Shown in pieces: positions 33,782 through 41,835 of a DNA stretch of 64,000 bases; within the stretch, counting starts at the first letter, position 1, and each line of letters starts with the position of its first letter. The position numbers and the translations under genes were made by a program. The DNA is from Ravibacter sp037191015 (GTDB lineage: Bacteria > Bacteroidota > Bacteroidia > Cytophagales > Spirosomataceae), in assembly GCA_037191015.1 (NCBI GenBank), contig JBBCKD010000017.1, positions 248,001-312,000 of the forward strand, in the 5' to 3' direction. A model generated the notes under the pieces. It saw only the letters and a program-made list of their open reading frames with translations, had not been told where the DNA came from and did not search any database.

Positions 33782-34882
33782 TCAACACCCCTTGCCGAGG
33801 ATCAGGATCTGGCCGTCGACGATTTCATAAACAGCGTCGATTGATTTACAAAGCATCTCGAGCTTTTGATACAGGTTTTCATCTGCAAGGGTTGCGGTAA
33901 TCCTACACTTTTCAAATTGCTCCCTGTCAAAGAGAATGGATATCCCATAAGCTTTTTCGAGGTCGGACAATATTTTGCTCAGCTGAGTTTCATCATACCT
34001 TTTGCTTTCGAAATCGACGGCTTTCGAAAGTCTGACCGGGTCGGATACAAGCGTTTTTGTAAACTGTCTGATGCTTTTTTCGAAGACCGCCGCCTGGTTG
34101 GCTGTGATAATCAGGCCACTGTTTTCCTTTACCTTTTTCCGGGTCCCGCTCTTTTCCTTTTCGAATACCGATACTGTGCCTGTACGTACCCGTATGGTTG
34201 TGTTCTGATCTTTTTCAAACGCCCTGACCACGAATCTCGTACCCAGCACCTTGGTGATCACCCCCCCTGCGTAGACCATAAAAGGAGTGCTGCCTTTCCG
34301 TACCGAGAAATCTGCTTCGCCCGTCAGGTGGACCGTCCGGGAGCTGTCCGTAAAATGTGAGGGATAGCTTAAAGTGCTGCTGGGGCTCAGGAATACCTCC
34401 GAATTGTCGCTCAAAAGAATTCTCAGCGGCTTATCGGTATCATTTCGTGTTTTTACCAGGTTGGAAGTGAGCGATTGGGTGGCGGAAGCTTCCCTGGGAG
34501 GCGCCGGTTTTTCGGTCAGGAAATAGTTCGTCGCCACAACGGCTGCAATACATGCGGCCATGATCCAGGGGAGCCAGCCAGGTGTACGGAAAGCGCCGCG
34601 TTCTTCTTCCGTTTCAATGACGTGACCGGGTTCATTGATGGACATCTGCTCCAGCAGCGCTTCCGCTTCCGCCCTGATCTCCTTGCTGTCGATGGCAGGT
34701 TTGCGATGCCCTGCCGCCCGGATAATTTTTTCGGCCTGCTTCAGAGCGGCATTTTTTTCAGGATAACGAAGAAGGAACGAGCTCCAGAAAGGCTCTTCCG
34801 GGCCGCCCTTCCGCTGTACCCAGTCCCGGAAGCCGTCATCCAGCAGGAATTCCTTTAACGTATATGCGTTATAATCTTTCAT
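33782..34882 (-). CDS. FecR family anti-sigma/signal transducer
   Basis: A 366-residue membrane protein. The cytoplasmic N-terminal part (1-105) is helical and would bind the sigma factor. One transmembrane segment lies at about 107-127 (WLPWIMAACIAAVVATNYFL). The periplasmic part has the FecR beta domain (about 145-250; RILLSDNSEVFLSPSSTLSY, GEADFSVRK, KVLGTRFVVRAF) and a C-terminal DUF4974/STN-like domain (about 290-362; KILSDLEKAYGISILF). It receives the signal from the STN domain of SusC. It lies between the sigma gene (67 bases upstream) and susC. Confidence 0.93.
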   Translation of the reverse strand: MKDYNAYTLKEFLLDDGFRDWVQRKGGPEEPFWSSFLLRYPEKNAALKQAEKIIRAAGHRKPAIDSKEIRAEAEALLEQMSINEPGHVIETEEERGAFRTPGWLPWIMAACIAAVVATNYFLTEKPAPPREASATQSLTSNLVKTRNDTDKPLRILLSDNSEVFLSPSSTLSYPSHFTDSSRTVHLTGEADFSVRKGSTPFMVYAGGVITKVLGTRFVVRAFEKDQNTTIRVRTGTVSVFEKEKSGTRKKVKENSGLIITANQAAVFEKSIRQFTKTLVSDPVRLSKAVDFESKRYDETQLSKILSDLEKAYGISILFDREQFEKCRITATLADENLYQKLEMLCKSIDAVYEIVDGQILILGKGC

Positions 34883-34949
34883 CTCGCTACCCTGAATTTA
34901 CCGGTTGAATAAGAATTGGTTGTTTATAGGTGACATCATCAGAGCATAC

Positions 34950-35516
34950 CTACGTTATAACATCATAGAATTTGCGCAAGCTGTTAAGCGATTTCTGAAA
35001 CAGGTTATAAACCGACTGCCTTGTGATCGACATTACCTCTGCGATCTGCTCGAAGCTCAGGCACTGGTAGAATCTCAGGTAGATCAGCTCTTTCTGCCGC
35101 CCGGGTAGTTTATTGAGCGCAAGGTTGAGCTTTTTGATCTGGTAAACTTCAAACTCCTCATCTATGAGCTTCAGATCCTCGGCAAATTCAAAGACAAAAG
35201 TGTATTCTTCGGTCAGGCTTGTAAAATGGGTAAACTGCTTCCCGGAAAGTTCTTTCAGTATCCTGGTTTTGAGCGTAACAAGCAGGTAAGATTTTACATT
35301 TTCAACAACTGCTACCGACTCCCTGATTTTCCATAGTTTCAGAAACACGTCATGGATGCAATCTTTGACGAGCTCTCTCTCATGGTGCAGCGACATACCC
35401 CATTGGTACAGGTCGGCGTAGTAGCCCTGCATGATCGTCACGAGCGCGAACATATCGCCGCATTGGTATTCCCGCCATAGAGAACGAGCTTCATCAGAAG
35501 ATATTCGTGCAGTCAT
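34950..35516 (-). CDS. ECF-type RNA polymerase sigma-70 factor
   Basis: A 188-residue ECF sigma factor of the FecI-like Bacteroidota group. Region 2 spans about 20-85 (YYADLYQWGMSLHHERELVK, CIHDVFLKLWK, binding the -10). Region 4 is C-terminal (LPGRQKELIYLRFYQCLSFE, EQIAEVMSITRQSVYNLFQK, helix-turn-helix). The ATG at 35516 is preferred; an in-frame GTG at 35558 would add 14 residues. It is first in line with fecR, susC and susD and should switch on the susC operon when the ligand is sensed. The target promoters cannot be fixed from one locus. Confidence 0.93.
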   Translation of the reverse strand: MTARISSDEARSLWREYQCGDMFALVTIMQGYYADLYQWGMSLHHERELVKDCIHDVFLKLWKIRESVAVVENVKSYLLVTLKTRILKELSGKQFTHFTSLTEEYTFVFEFAEDLKLIDEEFEVYQIKKLNLALNKLPGRQKELIYLRFYQCLSFEQIAEVMSITRQSVYNLFQKSLNSLRKFYDVIT

Positions 35517-35702
35517 TTGAGCGTCCTTTACCCGTACAATTTCCTGAATGATACGCACAATCCCGAAACCTACCCTATTTAAATTATATTTTTTTTAAAC
35601 ATTCTTCTATTTGCCTCTTTCCGTCCGTGTGTATGCATTGTCTCGTTGCCTCCCCCGGCAACTGCCGGGACCCATCATCACATCAATATCGAACATTAGT
35701 CG

Positions 35703-35710
35703 TAATTTTG
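35703..35710 (+). promoter_or_regulatory. Candidate -7 element TAATTTTG for the DUF502 gene
   Basis: An exact TAnnTTTG match 78 bases upstream of the DUF502 start. No -33 TTTG was found. The rest of the divergent gap 35517-35787 shows AT-rich sequence and nothing else recognisable. Confidence 0.35.
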
Positions 35711-35787
35711 AAGCATATAACGGCGCTGCGCGACCGGGGATCCGGCGGGAACGCCTGTAAAACCTTATACGGAAAGAGACTTAGAAT

Positions 35788-36420
35788 ATGGCCAGGAAAC
35801 TGCTCAACTATTTCGGAAGTGGATTATTGCTGGTAGGACCGATTTACATTACGCTCTGGATCATTATGGCCGGGATCCAGAGCCTTGACAATATTCTACC
35901 GGTTTACCTCGATATAGCCGGGAATAATAATCCGGTGTATTTTCCGGGGCTCGGCCTGCTGATCATCGTGTCGCTGATCATCCTGCTAGGGTATGTCTTT
36001 TCAACGATTGTACCGCAGTCATTTTTTCACCTGATTGAGCAACTGCTGACGCGGATACCGCTGGTCAATATCATATACACCTCGATCAAGGATCTCATCG
36101 GGGCGTTCGTGGGCGACAAAAAGAAGTTCAGCCACCCGGGCATCGTAACGGTATACCCGGACTCGGGGATCAAGAAATTCGGGTTTATCACCCAGCACGA
36201 CCTCAGCCACTTCAATATCGAGGGGCATATAGCGGTTTACCTGCCCCATGCCTACGCCTTTTCAGGACAACTGGTGATAGTGCCGACGGAAAATGTAAGG
36301 TTACTGGATGTATCCAGTACCGATATTATGAAAATGATCGTATCCGGCGGGGTTTCAATGAGAGATAAAACTCCCGATGAAAAGCCGGCAGAAGATAGTG
36401 AAACGGGTGTGAAAGGGTGA
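35788..36420 (+). CDS. DUF502 domain-containing membrane protein
   Basis: A 210-residue inner membrane protein with two transmembrane segments (about 9-31 and 52-75) followed by a soluble domain. The family signature is present: GLLLVGPIYITLWII, PGLGLLIIVSLIILLGYV, IPLVNIIYTSIKDLIGAF, GIKKFGFITQHDL and HIAVYLPHAYAFSGQLVIVP. DUF502 proteins are widespread and have no firm function. A hydrophilic tail of about 20 residues ends the protein. engB follows 33 bases downstream. Confidence 0.88.
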   Translation: MARKLLNYFGSGLLLVGPIYITLWIIMAGIQSLDNILPVYLDIAGNNNPVYFPGLGLLIIVSLIILLGYVFSTIVPQSFFHLIEQLLTRIPLVNIIYTSIKDLIGAFVGDKKKFSHPGIVTVYPDSGIKKFGFITQHDLSHFNIEGHIAVYLPHAYAFSGQLVIVPTENVRLLDVSSTDIMKMIVSGGVSMRDKTPDEKPAEDSETGVKG

Positions 36421-36453
36421 GGGGAGAGGCATAATACTCTAATTTAATGAACC

Positions 36454-37065
36454 ATGATTAAGGAAGCCAGTTTTCTCAGCAGCAATACGGAATATGAAAA
36501 ATGTCCTCCGCCGGTCCTGCCTGAATATGCTTTTATCGGGAGGTCTAACGTCGGCAAGTCCTCGCTGATCAATATGCTCACGGGGCGGAGCAAGCTGGCC
36601 AAGACTTCTTCGACACCTGGAAAAACGCAGCTGATCAATCATTTCGAAATTGACCGGGATTGGTACCTGGTCGATCTGCCCGGCTATGGTTATGCGAAGA
36701 TCAGTAAGACAGACAGGGATAAATGGCATAAAATGACCTATGACTACCTGTTTAACAGGCCGAACCTGGTTTGTACGTTCGTCCTGGTAGACAGTCGTCA
36801 CGATCTTCAGCGGAGCGATCTCGAATTTATGCAGACGCTGGCGGAGCGGAGCATCCCTTTCAACCTGGTTTTTACCAAAACGGACAAGCTGAAAAAAGGC
36901 CAGGCGGAAGGCTCGATCCGGAATTATATCAGGCAGATGCTGGAATTTTGGGAGGAGGTTCCGCGTTATTTTGTAACCTCCTCTGAGAGCGGCCTGGGGC
37001 GGGCAGAACTTTTGAAGGCTATTCAGGAGTACAATCAATTATTTACAGAAAGCAGGAGGGTTTAG
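36454..37065 (+). CDS. engB: Ribosome biogenesis GTP-binding protein YihA/YsxC/EngB
   Basis: A 203-residue TRAFAC-class GTPase involved in late assembly of the large ribosomal subunit. G1 is GRSNVGKSSLIN (29-40), G2 is around SSTPGKTQLINHFEI, G3 is VDLPGYGYAKI, G4 is VFTKTDKLKKG and G5 is VTSSESGLGRAELL. Length is normal for the family. All GTP-binding motifs are complete. It sits between DUF502 and DUF5606 genes. Confidence 0.96.
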   Translation: MIKEASFLSSNTEYEKCPPPVLPEYAFIGRSNVGKSSLINMLTGRSKLAKTSSTPGKTQLINHFEIDRDWYLVDLPGYGYAKISKTDRDKWHKMTYDYLFNRPNLVCTFVLVDSRHDLQRSDLEFMQTLAERSIPFNLVFTKTDKLKKGQAEGSIRNYIRQMLEFWEEVPRYFVTSSESGLGRAELLKAIQEYNQLFTESRRV

Positions 37066-37128
37066 GTTGTTTGAAGGATTTACTTTCTTTTAATTTGCGC
37101 CTGAATTTATTCCACGTACTAAAAAAAC

Positions 37129-37617
37129 ATGAGCGAAAGTAAGGAGAACGTACAAGAGAGAGAAAAAGACTTTTTACAGGATATAGCCAATATTTCAGGT
37201 AAGCCGGGTCTGTTCCGTATTTTAAAGCCCGGAAGATCGGGAGTGATTATAGAAACACTTGACGACAAACGCGAGAGGAGCATGGCTTCGGCCTCATCGA
37301 AAGTCTCGATTCTCAAGGATGTTTCTGTTTATGTAGAAGATGACGACCGGGAATCGGTGCCCCTGGCGGATGTTTTTTTGAAGATCAGGGAGGTTCTGGG
37401 CGACAGGCTGGCGTTCGATCCCAGGAAAACTTCCGATGTCGATCTGCGGGATAGCTTCGAAAGTGTGCTGCCCGGCTTCCACAGGTCGAAAGTATATGCC
37501 TCAGACATAAAGAAAATTTTTTCCTGGTATGCTGTGCTTTCTGAACAACTGCCTGAGTTTTTTGAACAGCAGCCTTCTGCCGGAGAACCTTCTGAGAAAG
37601 AAGAAGCCGGTGAATAG
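37129..37617 (+). CDS. DUF5606-family protein
   Basis: A 162-residue cytoplasmic protein. After a charged N-terminus comes LQDIANISGKPGLFRILKPG, then SGVIIETLDDKRERSMASAS, SKVSILKDVSVYVEDD and DIKKIFSWYAVL near the end, a pattern I associate with DUF5606, a Bacteroidota-restricted family of unknown function. The tail is acidic and Glu/Pro-rich. No membrane segment or enzyme motif is seen. It starts 63 bases after engB, which suggests co-transcription. Confidence 0.8.
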   Translation: MSESKENVQEREKDFLQDIANISGKPGLFRILKPGRSGVIIETLDDKRERSMASASSKVSILKDVSVYVEDDDRESVPLADVFLKIREVLGDRLAFDPRKTSDVDLRDSFESVLPGFHRSKVYASDIKKIFSWYAVLSEQLPEFFEQQPSAGEPSEKEEAGE

Positions 37618-37745
37618 TTGTTTTGAAATGTGTTTATTAAAACAATTTGCTGAATTGTTTTAATATTAAATACCACGATTTCTCCGAAATATTTAACTTT
37701 CGGAGAAATAAGTTGCTAAGGTTACTTCAGTCAAATTGAGTGACG

Positions 37746-38690
37746 ATGTTCATAAATAAAATAAGCCATTATCTGCCTAATGAAGTAATTGGCAATGAGT
37801 ATTTTACAAAACTGAATAACCTGTCGAGCGATTGGATAATAGCCAGAACCGGGATTCACGAGCGTAGAAGAACATCGGAGGGAGAAAATACTTCAACAAT
37901 GGCTGTCAATGCCGTCGAGGCGCTTTTGGTAGATGCCCCGTACAGCAAGAACGAGATAGACCTGATAGTGGGTGCTACCTATACACCCTATGATACTATT
38001 GTGACGCTTGCGCATGCGGTCCAGCACCAGCTGCAGATTCCCGATATTCCGGTAGTATCCGTTTCATCCGCCTGTTCTTCCCTTCTCAACGCAATAGAGG
38101 TGGTCGAAGGGTATTTTGCGATGAATAAGGCGAGCAAGGCGCTGGTAGTCGTATCGGATAATAATTCTGCCTACAATAACGAAACGGATACCGTTTCGGG
38201 GCACTTATGGGGCGACGGCGCTTCGGCAATGCTGATCTCGAAGAAGCGCCAGTCGGAGAACGACCTTTTTATCAGGGATCTCAAGACCGGCGGGGCCGCC
38301 ACGCATGAAAAAGCGATGGAGGCTGTTGTATTAAGGCCCAATGCCCGGGGTGTGGTTATGCCTCACGGACGTGATGTTTTCATCCATGCCTGCACTTATA
38401 TGCCCAAGGTAAGCCAGGAGGTGCTGCAGCGCTGCGGGCTGAGCATTGAAGATATCAGCTACATCATCCCTCACCAGGCAAACCACCGCATCAGCCTGAA
38501 TATTATCGGTACAATGGGAATTCCCGAGGAAAAGCTGCTGTCCAATATCCAGGAGCTGGGAAATACCGGTTGTGCCGGCTGTGCAATAGCCCTCTCGGAG
38601 AACAGGCATCGCTTTAAGAAAGGCGAAAAGCTCATTGTGACCGTCTTCGGAGGCGGCTATTCATACGGAGCTATGCTGATCGAGGTATAG
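37746..38690 (+). CDS. 3-oxoacyl-ACP synthase III (KAS III)-like enzyme
   Basis: A 314-residue thiolase-fold condensing enzyme. The catalytic triad is complete: Cys 110 in VSVSSACSSLLNAIE, His 243 in IIPHQANHRI and Asn 273 in ELGNTGCAG. LWGDGASAMLIS and the C-terminal TVFGGGYSYGAMLIEV are KAS III features. FabH starts fatty acid synthesis by joining acetyl-CoA to malonyl-ACP. No other fab genes are nearby and the nucleophile loop is ACSS rather than ACSG, so it may instead be a specialised FabH-like enzyme for aryl polyene, lipid or secondary metabolite synthesis. The ATG at 37746 is preferred over the GTG at 37740. Confidence 0.88.
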   Translation: MFINKISHYLPNEVIGNEYFTKLNNLSSDWIIARTGIHERRRTSEGENTSTMAVNAVEALLVDAPYSKNEIDLIVGATYTPYDTIVTLAHAVQHQLQIPDIPVVSVSSACSSLLNAIEVVEGYFAMNKASKALVVVSDNNSAYNNETDTVSGHLWGDGASAMLISKKRQSENDLFIRDLKTGGAATHEKAMEAVVLRPNARGVVMPHGRDVFIHACTYMPKVSQEVLQRCGLSIEDISYIIPHQANHRISLNIIGTMGIPEEKLLSNIQELGNTGCAGCAIALSENRHRFKKGEKLIVTVFGGGYSYGAMLIEV

Positions 38691-38752
38691 CCTCTTTCCA
38701 GGGGAACAGGAAAATTCGTAAATCCGGGCGACAATGCGTATCTTGTCACTGT

Positions 38753-39481
38753 TTGTTATTTTTTTATCCTAATCCCCGACTATTTTTGCCTGATCACGCT
38801 TCCTTTTCGCACCTTCATCACGTCGAATTCCTGGGTCTCACCATCCTCGAACCGTCTACCGTCGTTTCGAGCCTGATGATGACTGCGGTTTGCGCGGTAG
38901 GCTGCAGCAGATCGCTGCCATACCGCCAGCAGCGGATCGCATTCCTGACGACGGGTTTCCTGGTTTTCATGGGGCTGGCGACCGCTATCGGGGGGATCCT
39001 TGGGCATGGATTTATCTACAAAACGGGTATGGCAGGCAAGCTGCCGGGCTGGCTTTGCGGTATCATCGCGCTGGCATTCTATGAAAGAGGGGTTATGTAC
39101 AGGCTTGGGGGATTGGTAGAGCCAAAGCTGCTTTCCAGGCTTTTATGGCTGAATCTTCTGGGCGTGCTCTTTTTTGTGATCATGACGGTATATTACTGCC
39201 GGTTTCAGATGTCCCAGTATCATGCCGTTTACAGCCTGTTGCTGCTGATCGGTTCAATGGAATTGTATATTTATAAAAAGACCCGCAGCGCCGGAAGCAT
39301 TTATGTCTTCCTGGCTATAGCCTGCGGTGTTCTGGCTGCCCTGACCCACCTGTCGGGAGTAAGCCTGGGCGTCTGGTGCCAGGCCAACGATATCAGCCAT
39401 ATCCCTATGGCAGGCAGCATCTGGCTCCTGTATGCAGCCATGGCCCGCAACGGGTTTGAGAGAGCCTGCCTGAAAAGTTAA
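38753..39481 (+). CDS. Multi-pass membrane protein of unknown function (CREST-like pattern)
   Basis: A protein of up to 242 residues with about seven hydrophobic segments. Conserved-looking polar residues lie in or near membrane segments: LTILEPSTVVSSLM, TAIGGILGHGFIY and, near the end, WCQANDISHIPMAGSIWLL. Scattered His/Asp/Ser of this kind in a seven-helix protein resemble the CREST/alkaline ceramidase superfamily (DUF6962-like), but that is inference from pattern. The start is uncertain: it could be the TTG at 38753, the TTG at 38786, or the ATG at 38876, which would lose the first helix. A -7-like TATTTTTG lies at 38781-38788. Confidence 0.65.
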   Translation: MLFFYPNPRLFLPDHASFSHLHHVEFLGLTILEPSTVVSSLMMTAVCAVGCSRSLPYRQQRIAFLTTGFLVFMGLATAIGGILGHGFIYKTGMAGKLPGWLCGIIALAFYERGVMYRLGGLVEPKLLSRLLWLNLLGVLFFVIMTVYYCRFQMSQYHAVYSLLLLIGSMELYIYKKTRSAGSIYVFLAIACGVLAALTHLSGVSLGVWCQANDISHIPMAGSIWLLYAAMARNGFERACLKS

Positions 39482-39494
39482 TATTACTTGCTCT

Positions 39495-39601
39495 CCCTCG
39501 TCTTCAGACGAGGGGAGGGGGCTTCAGGTCTTTGACCTGATAAAAGACGATTTTTTTGCCGGTCAGAGACCGGCTTTCACACTTTCACCGTCGGGAGACG
39601 G
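39495..39601. repeat. Array of four short palindromes with GTC-N3/4-GAC cores
   Basis: Palindrome 1: CCCTCGTCT/AGACGAGGG (39495-39503, 39506-39514). Palindrome 2: TCAGGTC/GACCTGA (39524-39530, 39534-39540). Palindrome 3: GCCGGTC/GACCGGC (39558-39564, 39568-39574). Palindrome 4: CCGTC/GACGG (39588-39592, 39597-39601). Centres are about 28, 34 and 28 bases apart. The array fills the gap between the membrane protein gene and the promoter at 39636. It could be a REP-type repeat, a structured RNA or an operator array. Confidence 0.6.
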
Positions 39602-39635
39602 GAAAGAGCTTCTTGTTAAAAAAAGTTAAAAGCTA

Positions 39636-39666
39636 TTTGCTGGTTTCTTCCCGGAAGATAAATTTG
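39636..39666 (+). promoter_or_regulatory. Bacteroidota-type promoter TTTG-N19-TAAATTTG
   Basis: The -33 TTTG (39636-39639) and -7 TAAATTTG (39659-39666) have the canonical 19-base spacing. The transcript would begin about 40 bases before the ATG at 39713 and drive the NEW3/ABC operon. Confidence 0.7.
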
Positions 39667-39712
39667 CGACCTGTAACATCAGTCATCTAAAGATTAAAAC
39701 GTTAATTTTTCT

Positions 39713-40858
39713 ATGTCGTTACACGTTAAACCTTTACGCTTTATTTTATTTTCTTTCGCTCTTCTTTTTGCCCGCTCCCTGCCAGCTATGCAGGATGGCC
39801 TCACGCTCTACACTCCCTATACCAAAATTGAAGTCGCACCCGGAGAATCGATCGATTATAGTGTCGATATCGTCAATAAATCCGGGGCTGTCAGGCATGC
39901 CGACTTATCGGTAAAGGGGCTCCCCGAAAACTGGACCTGCGAACTGAAGTCCGGGTCGTTTAAAGTAGGGGAGATATCGGTACTTCCCGGAGAAAGGAAA
40001 AACGCCTCTTTAAAGGTGGATGTACCCTTGAAAGTAGACAAAGGGGTTTACAGGTTCTCTCTGGTTTCGGCGGGCGGAAGCGCTTTGCCCCTCACGGTTA
40101 TAGTTTCTGAGCAAGGTACTTTAACTACCGGGCTGAGCTCGTCCCAGCCCAATATGCAGGGCAGTTCCGGCAGCACGTTTACCTTTAACGCTACGCTGAA
40201 AAACCGTACCGGCGACGACCAGGTTTACGGTTTGAGAGCCGATGCGCCCAGAGGCTGGAATGTCGTTTTCAAAGTGGCCGGGAAGGCCGTTTCTTCGGTT
40301 CCTGTCGAGGCGGGTGGCAACAAAGAGCTGATGATAGACGTCGATGCCCCGTCTGAGGTCCCGGCCGGGACTTACAAGATCCCCGTGTCGACATCGACTC
40401 ATCTTACCTCGTCTTCTATGGAGCTGGAAGTCGTGATTACGGGTTCCTATAAGCTCGAGCTGACAACGCCGGGCGGGTTGCTCAGTACAAAGGCAGTAGC
40501 AGGAAGCGAGAAAAAGATAGAGCTGCTTGTGAAGAATACCGGGTCTACGCCATTGAGCGGGATCGAGCTTTCGGGAGCGGCGCCCGTTAACTGGGAGCTG
40601 ACTTTTGAGCCCAAAAAAATCAGCCTTGTAGGGCCGGGCAAAAGCGAAACGGTAACAGCCGTGCTGAAGGCCGACCGGAAAGCGCTTGCCGGCGACTACG
40701 TAGTCAATATGGATGCCAAAGCTGCTGATACTTCATCCCGGGCTGCTTTCCGCGTGTCGGTCGAAGCTTCGTTTTTTTCGGGGTTCCTGGGGGTCGTGAT
40801 CATACTGGCTGCGCTCGGAAGCGTATATTACCTGTTTCGCAAGTACGGAAGAAGATAG
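39713..40858 (+). CDS. NEW3 domain-containing membrane-anchored exported protein
   Basis: A 381-residue protein with a signal peptide (about 8-25), three tandem Ig-like/NEW3-type domains (about 30-135, 140-245, 248-350) and a C-terminal membrane anchor (about 354-373) with a basic cytoplasmic tail (RKYGRR). Typical NEW3 strands are EVAPGESIDYSVDIVNKSGA, VKGLPENWTCELK, GSTFTFNATLKNRTGD, APRGWNVVFK and KIELLVKNTGSTPLSGIELS. These domains resemble the CARDB/NPCBM-associated modules that bind or present partners outside the cell. It is 2 bases before the ABC ATPase gene, so it is likely the extracytoplasmic component of that transporter. Confidence 0.82.
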   Translation: MSLHVKPLRFILFSFALLFARSLPAMQDGLTLYTPYTKIEVAPGESIDYSVDIVNKSGAVRHADLSVKGLPENWTCELKSGSFKVGEISVLPGERKNASLKVDVPLKVDKGVYRFSLVSAGGSALPLTVIVSEQGTLTTGLSSSQPNMQGSSGSTFTFNATLKNRTGDDQVYGLRADAPRGWNVVFKVAGKAVSSVPVEAGGNKELMIDVDAPSEVPAGTYKIPVSTSTHLTSSSMELEVVITGSYKLELTTPGGLLSTKAVAGSEKKIELLVKNTGSTPLSGIELSGAAPVNWELTFEPKKISLVGPGKSETVTAVLKADRKALAGDYVVNMDAKAADTSSRAAFRVSVEASFFSGFLGVVIILAALGSVYYLFRKYGRR

Positions 40859-40860
40859 TC

Positions 40861-41835
40861 ATGGGCGCAGAGATCATACGGTTGTCCGGGCTCACTAAAG
40901 AGTACGGGCAGCAGGCGGTGGTCCGGGACCTCGACCTGACTATCGGAAAAGGAGAGATTTATGGCCTGCTGGGTCCCAATGGCGCCGGGAAATCTACCAC
41001 GATACTGATGATCATGGGGCTCACGGAACCTTCCTCCGGAACGATACGTGTCGCCGGCATCGATCCCGTAAGACAGCCTGCGGAAGTAAAAAGGAAAGTT
41101 GGGTATCTGCCCGAAGACGTGGGTTTTTACGACGATCGCACCGGTCTGGAGAATATTGTCTATACAGGCAGGCTCAACGGCTTGACTGCTTCTGCGGCAA
41201 AAACCCGGGCGCTGGAGCTCCTGGAGCGGGTTGGCCTGACCGATGCAGCGCATAAGCGGGCCGGGACCTATTCCCGGGGCATGAGACAGCGGCTGGGCCT
41301 TGCTGACGTCCTGATCAAGCAGCCTGAGATCATTATTCTCGACGAGCCGACCTTAGGGCTTGACCCCGAAGGGCTGCGACGCTTCCTGTCCCTTATCGTA
41401 GCGCTTAGCCGCCAGGAAGGGCTGACGGTTTTATTATCTTCCCACCATTTGCAGCAGGTACAGCAGGTTTGCGACCGGGTAGGCCTGTTTGTTGCCGGTC
41501 GGCTGATAGCGGAGGGGAATATCAGGGAGTTGTCGAAGAAGCTGTTTTCCAATGAATTAATAGCATACGAGGCAGGGCTATACAGGGGTGTGCGGACTGA
41601 CGGAGACTGGATCCCCCTGCGGAGCCGGGCGGCGGATGCGGTCCGTAATACCGGAGGAGTCCGGAATTTTCATGTAGAAGGAGACCGTTTTTTCTGGGAA
41701 TCAGATATTGAATCGGGGCATGAGATTGCCCGGAAGATGATCGCGTCCGATGTTGACCTGTCTTATCTGAACAGGAAAGAATATGGTCTTGATGAAATCT
41801 ATCACAGGTATTTCAGCACGGTAGCAAAGTCATGA
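40861..41835 (+). CDS. ABC transporter ATP-binding protein
   Basis: A 324-residue ABC ATPase. Walker A is LLGPNGAGKSTTI (about 38-50), the signature motif is the variant TYSRGMRQRL, Walker B is IIILDEPTLGLDP and the switch His is in LLSSHHLQQV. Residues after 220 form an extension typical of DrrA/NatA-type exporters. It overlaps the permease gene by 4 bases and follows the NEW3 gene by 2. The three genes form a compact operon for export or membrane remodelling; the substrate is unknown. Confidence 0.93.
   Translation: MGAEIIRLSGLTKEYGQQAVVRDLDLTIGKGEIYGLLGPNGAGKSTTILMIMGLTEPSSGTIRVAGIDPVRQPAEVKRKVGYLPEDVGFYDDRTGLENIVYTGRLNGLTASAAKTRALELLERVGLTDAAHKRAGTYSRGMRQRLGLADVLIKQPEIIILDEPTLGLDPEGLRRFLSLIVALSRQEGLTVLLSSHHLQQVQQVCDRVGLFVAGRLIAEGNIRELSKKLFSNELIAYEAGLYRGVRTDGDWIPLRSRAADAVRNTGGVRNFHVEGDRFFWESDIESGHEIARKMIASDVDLSYLNRKEYGLDEIYHRYFSTVAKS

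Noticed and set aside
35627..35836. Plus-strand frame before the DUF502 gene
   Set aside because: It overlaps the DUF502 start in another frame, contains a hydrophilic unpatterned sequence and has no homologue I recognise.
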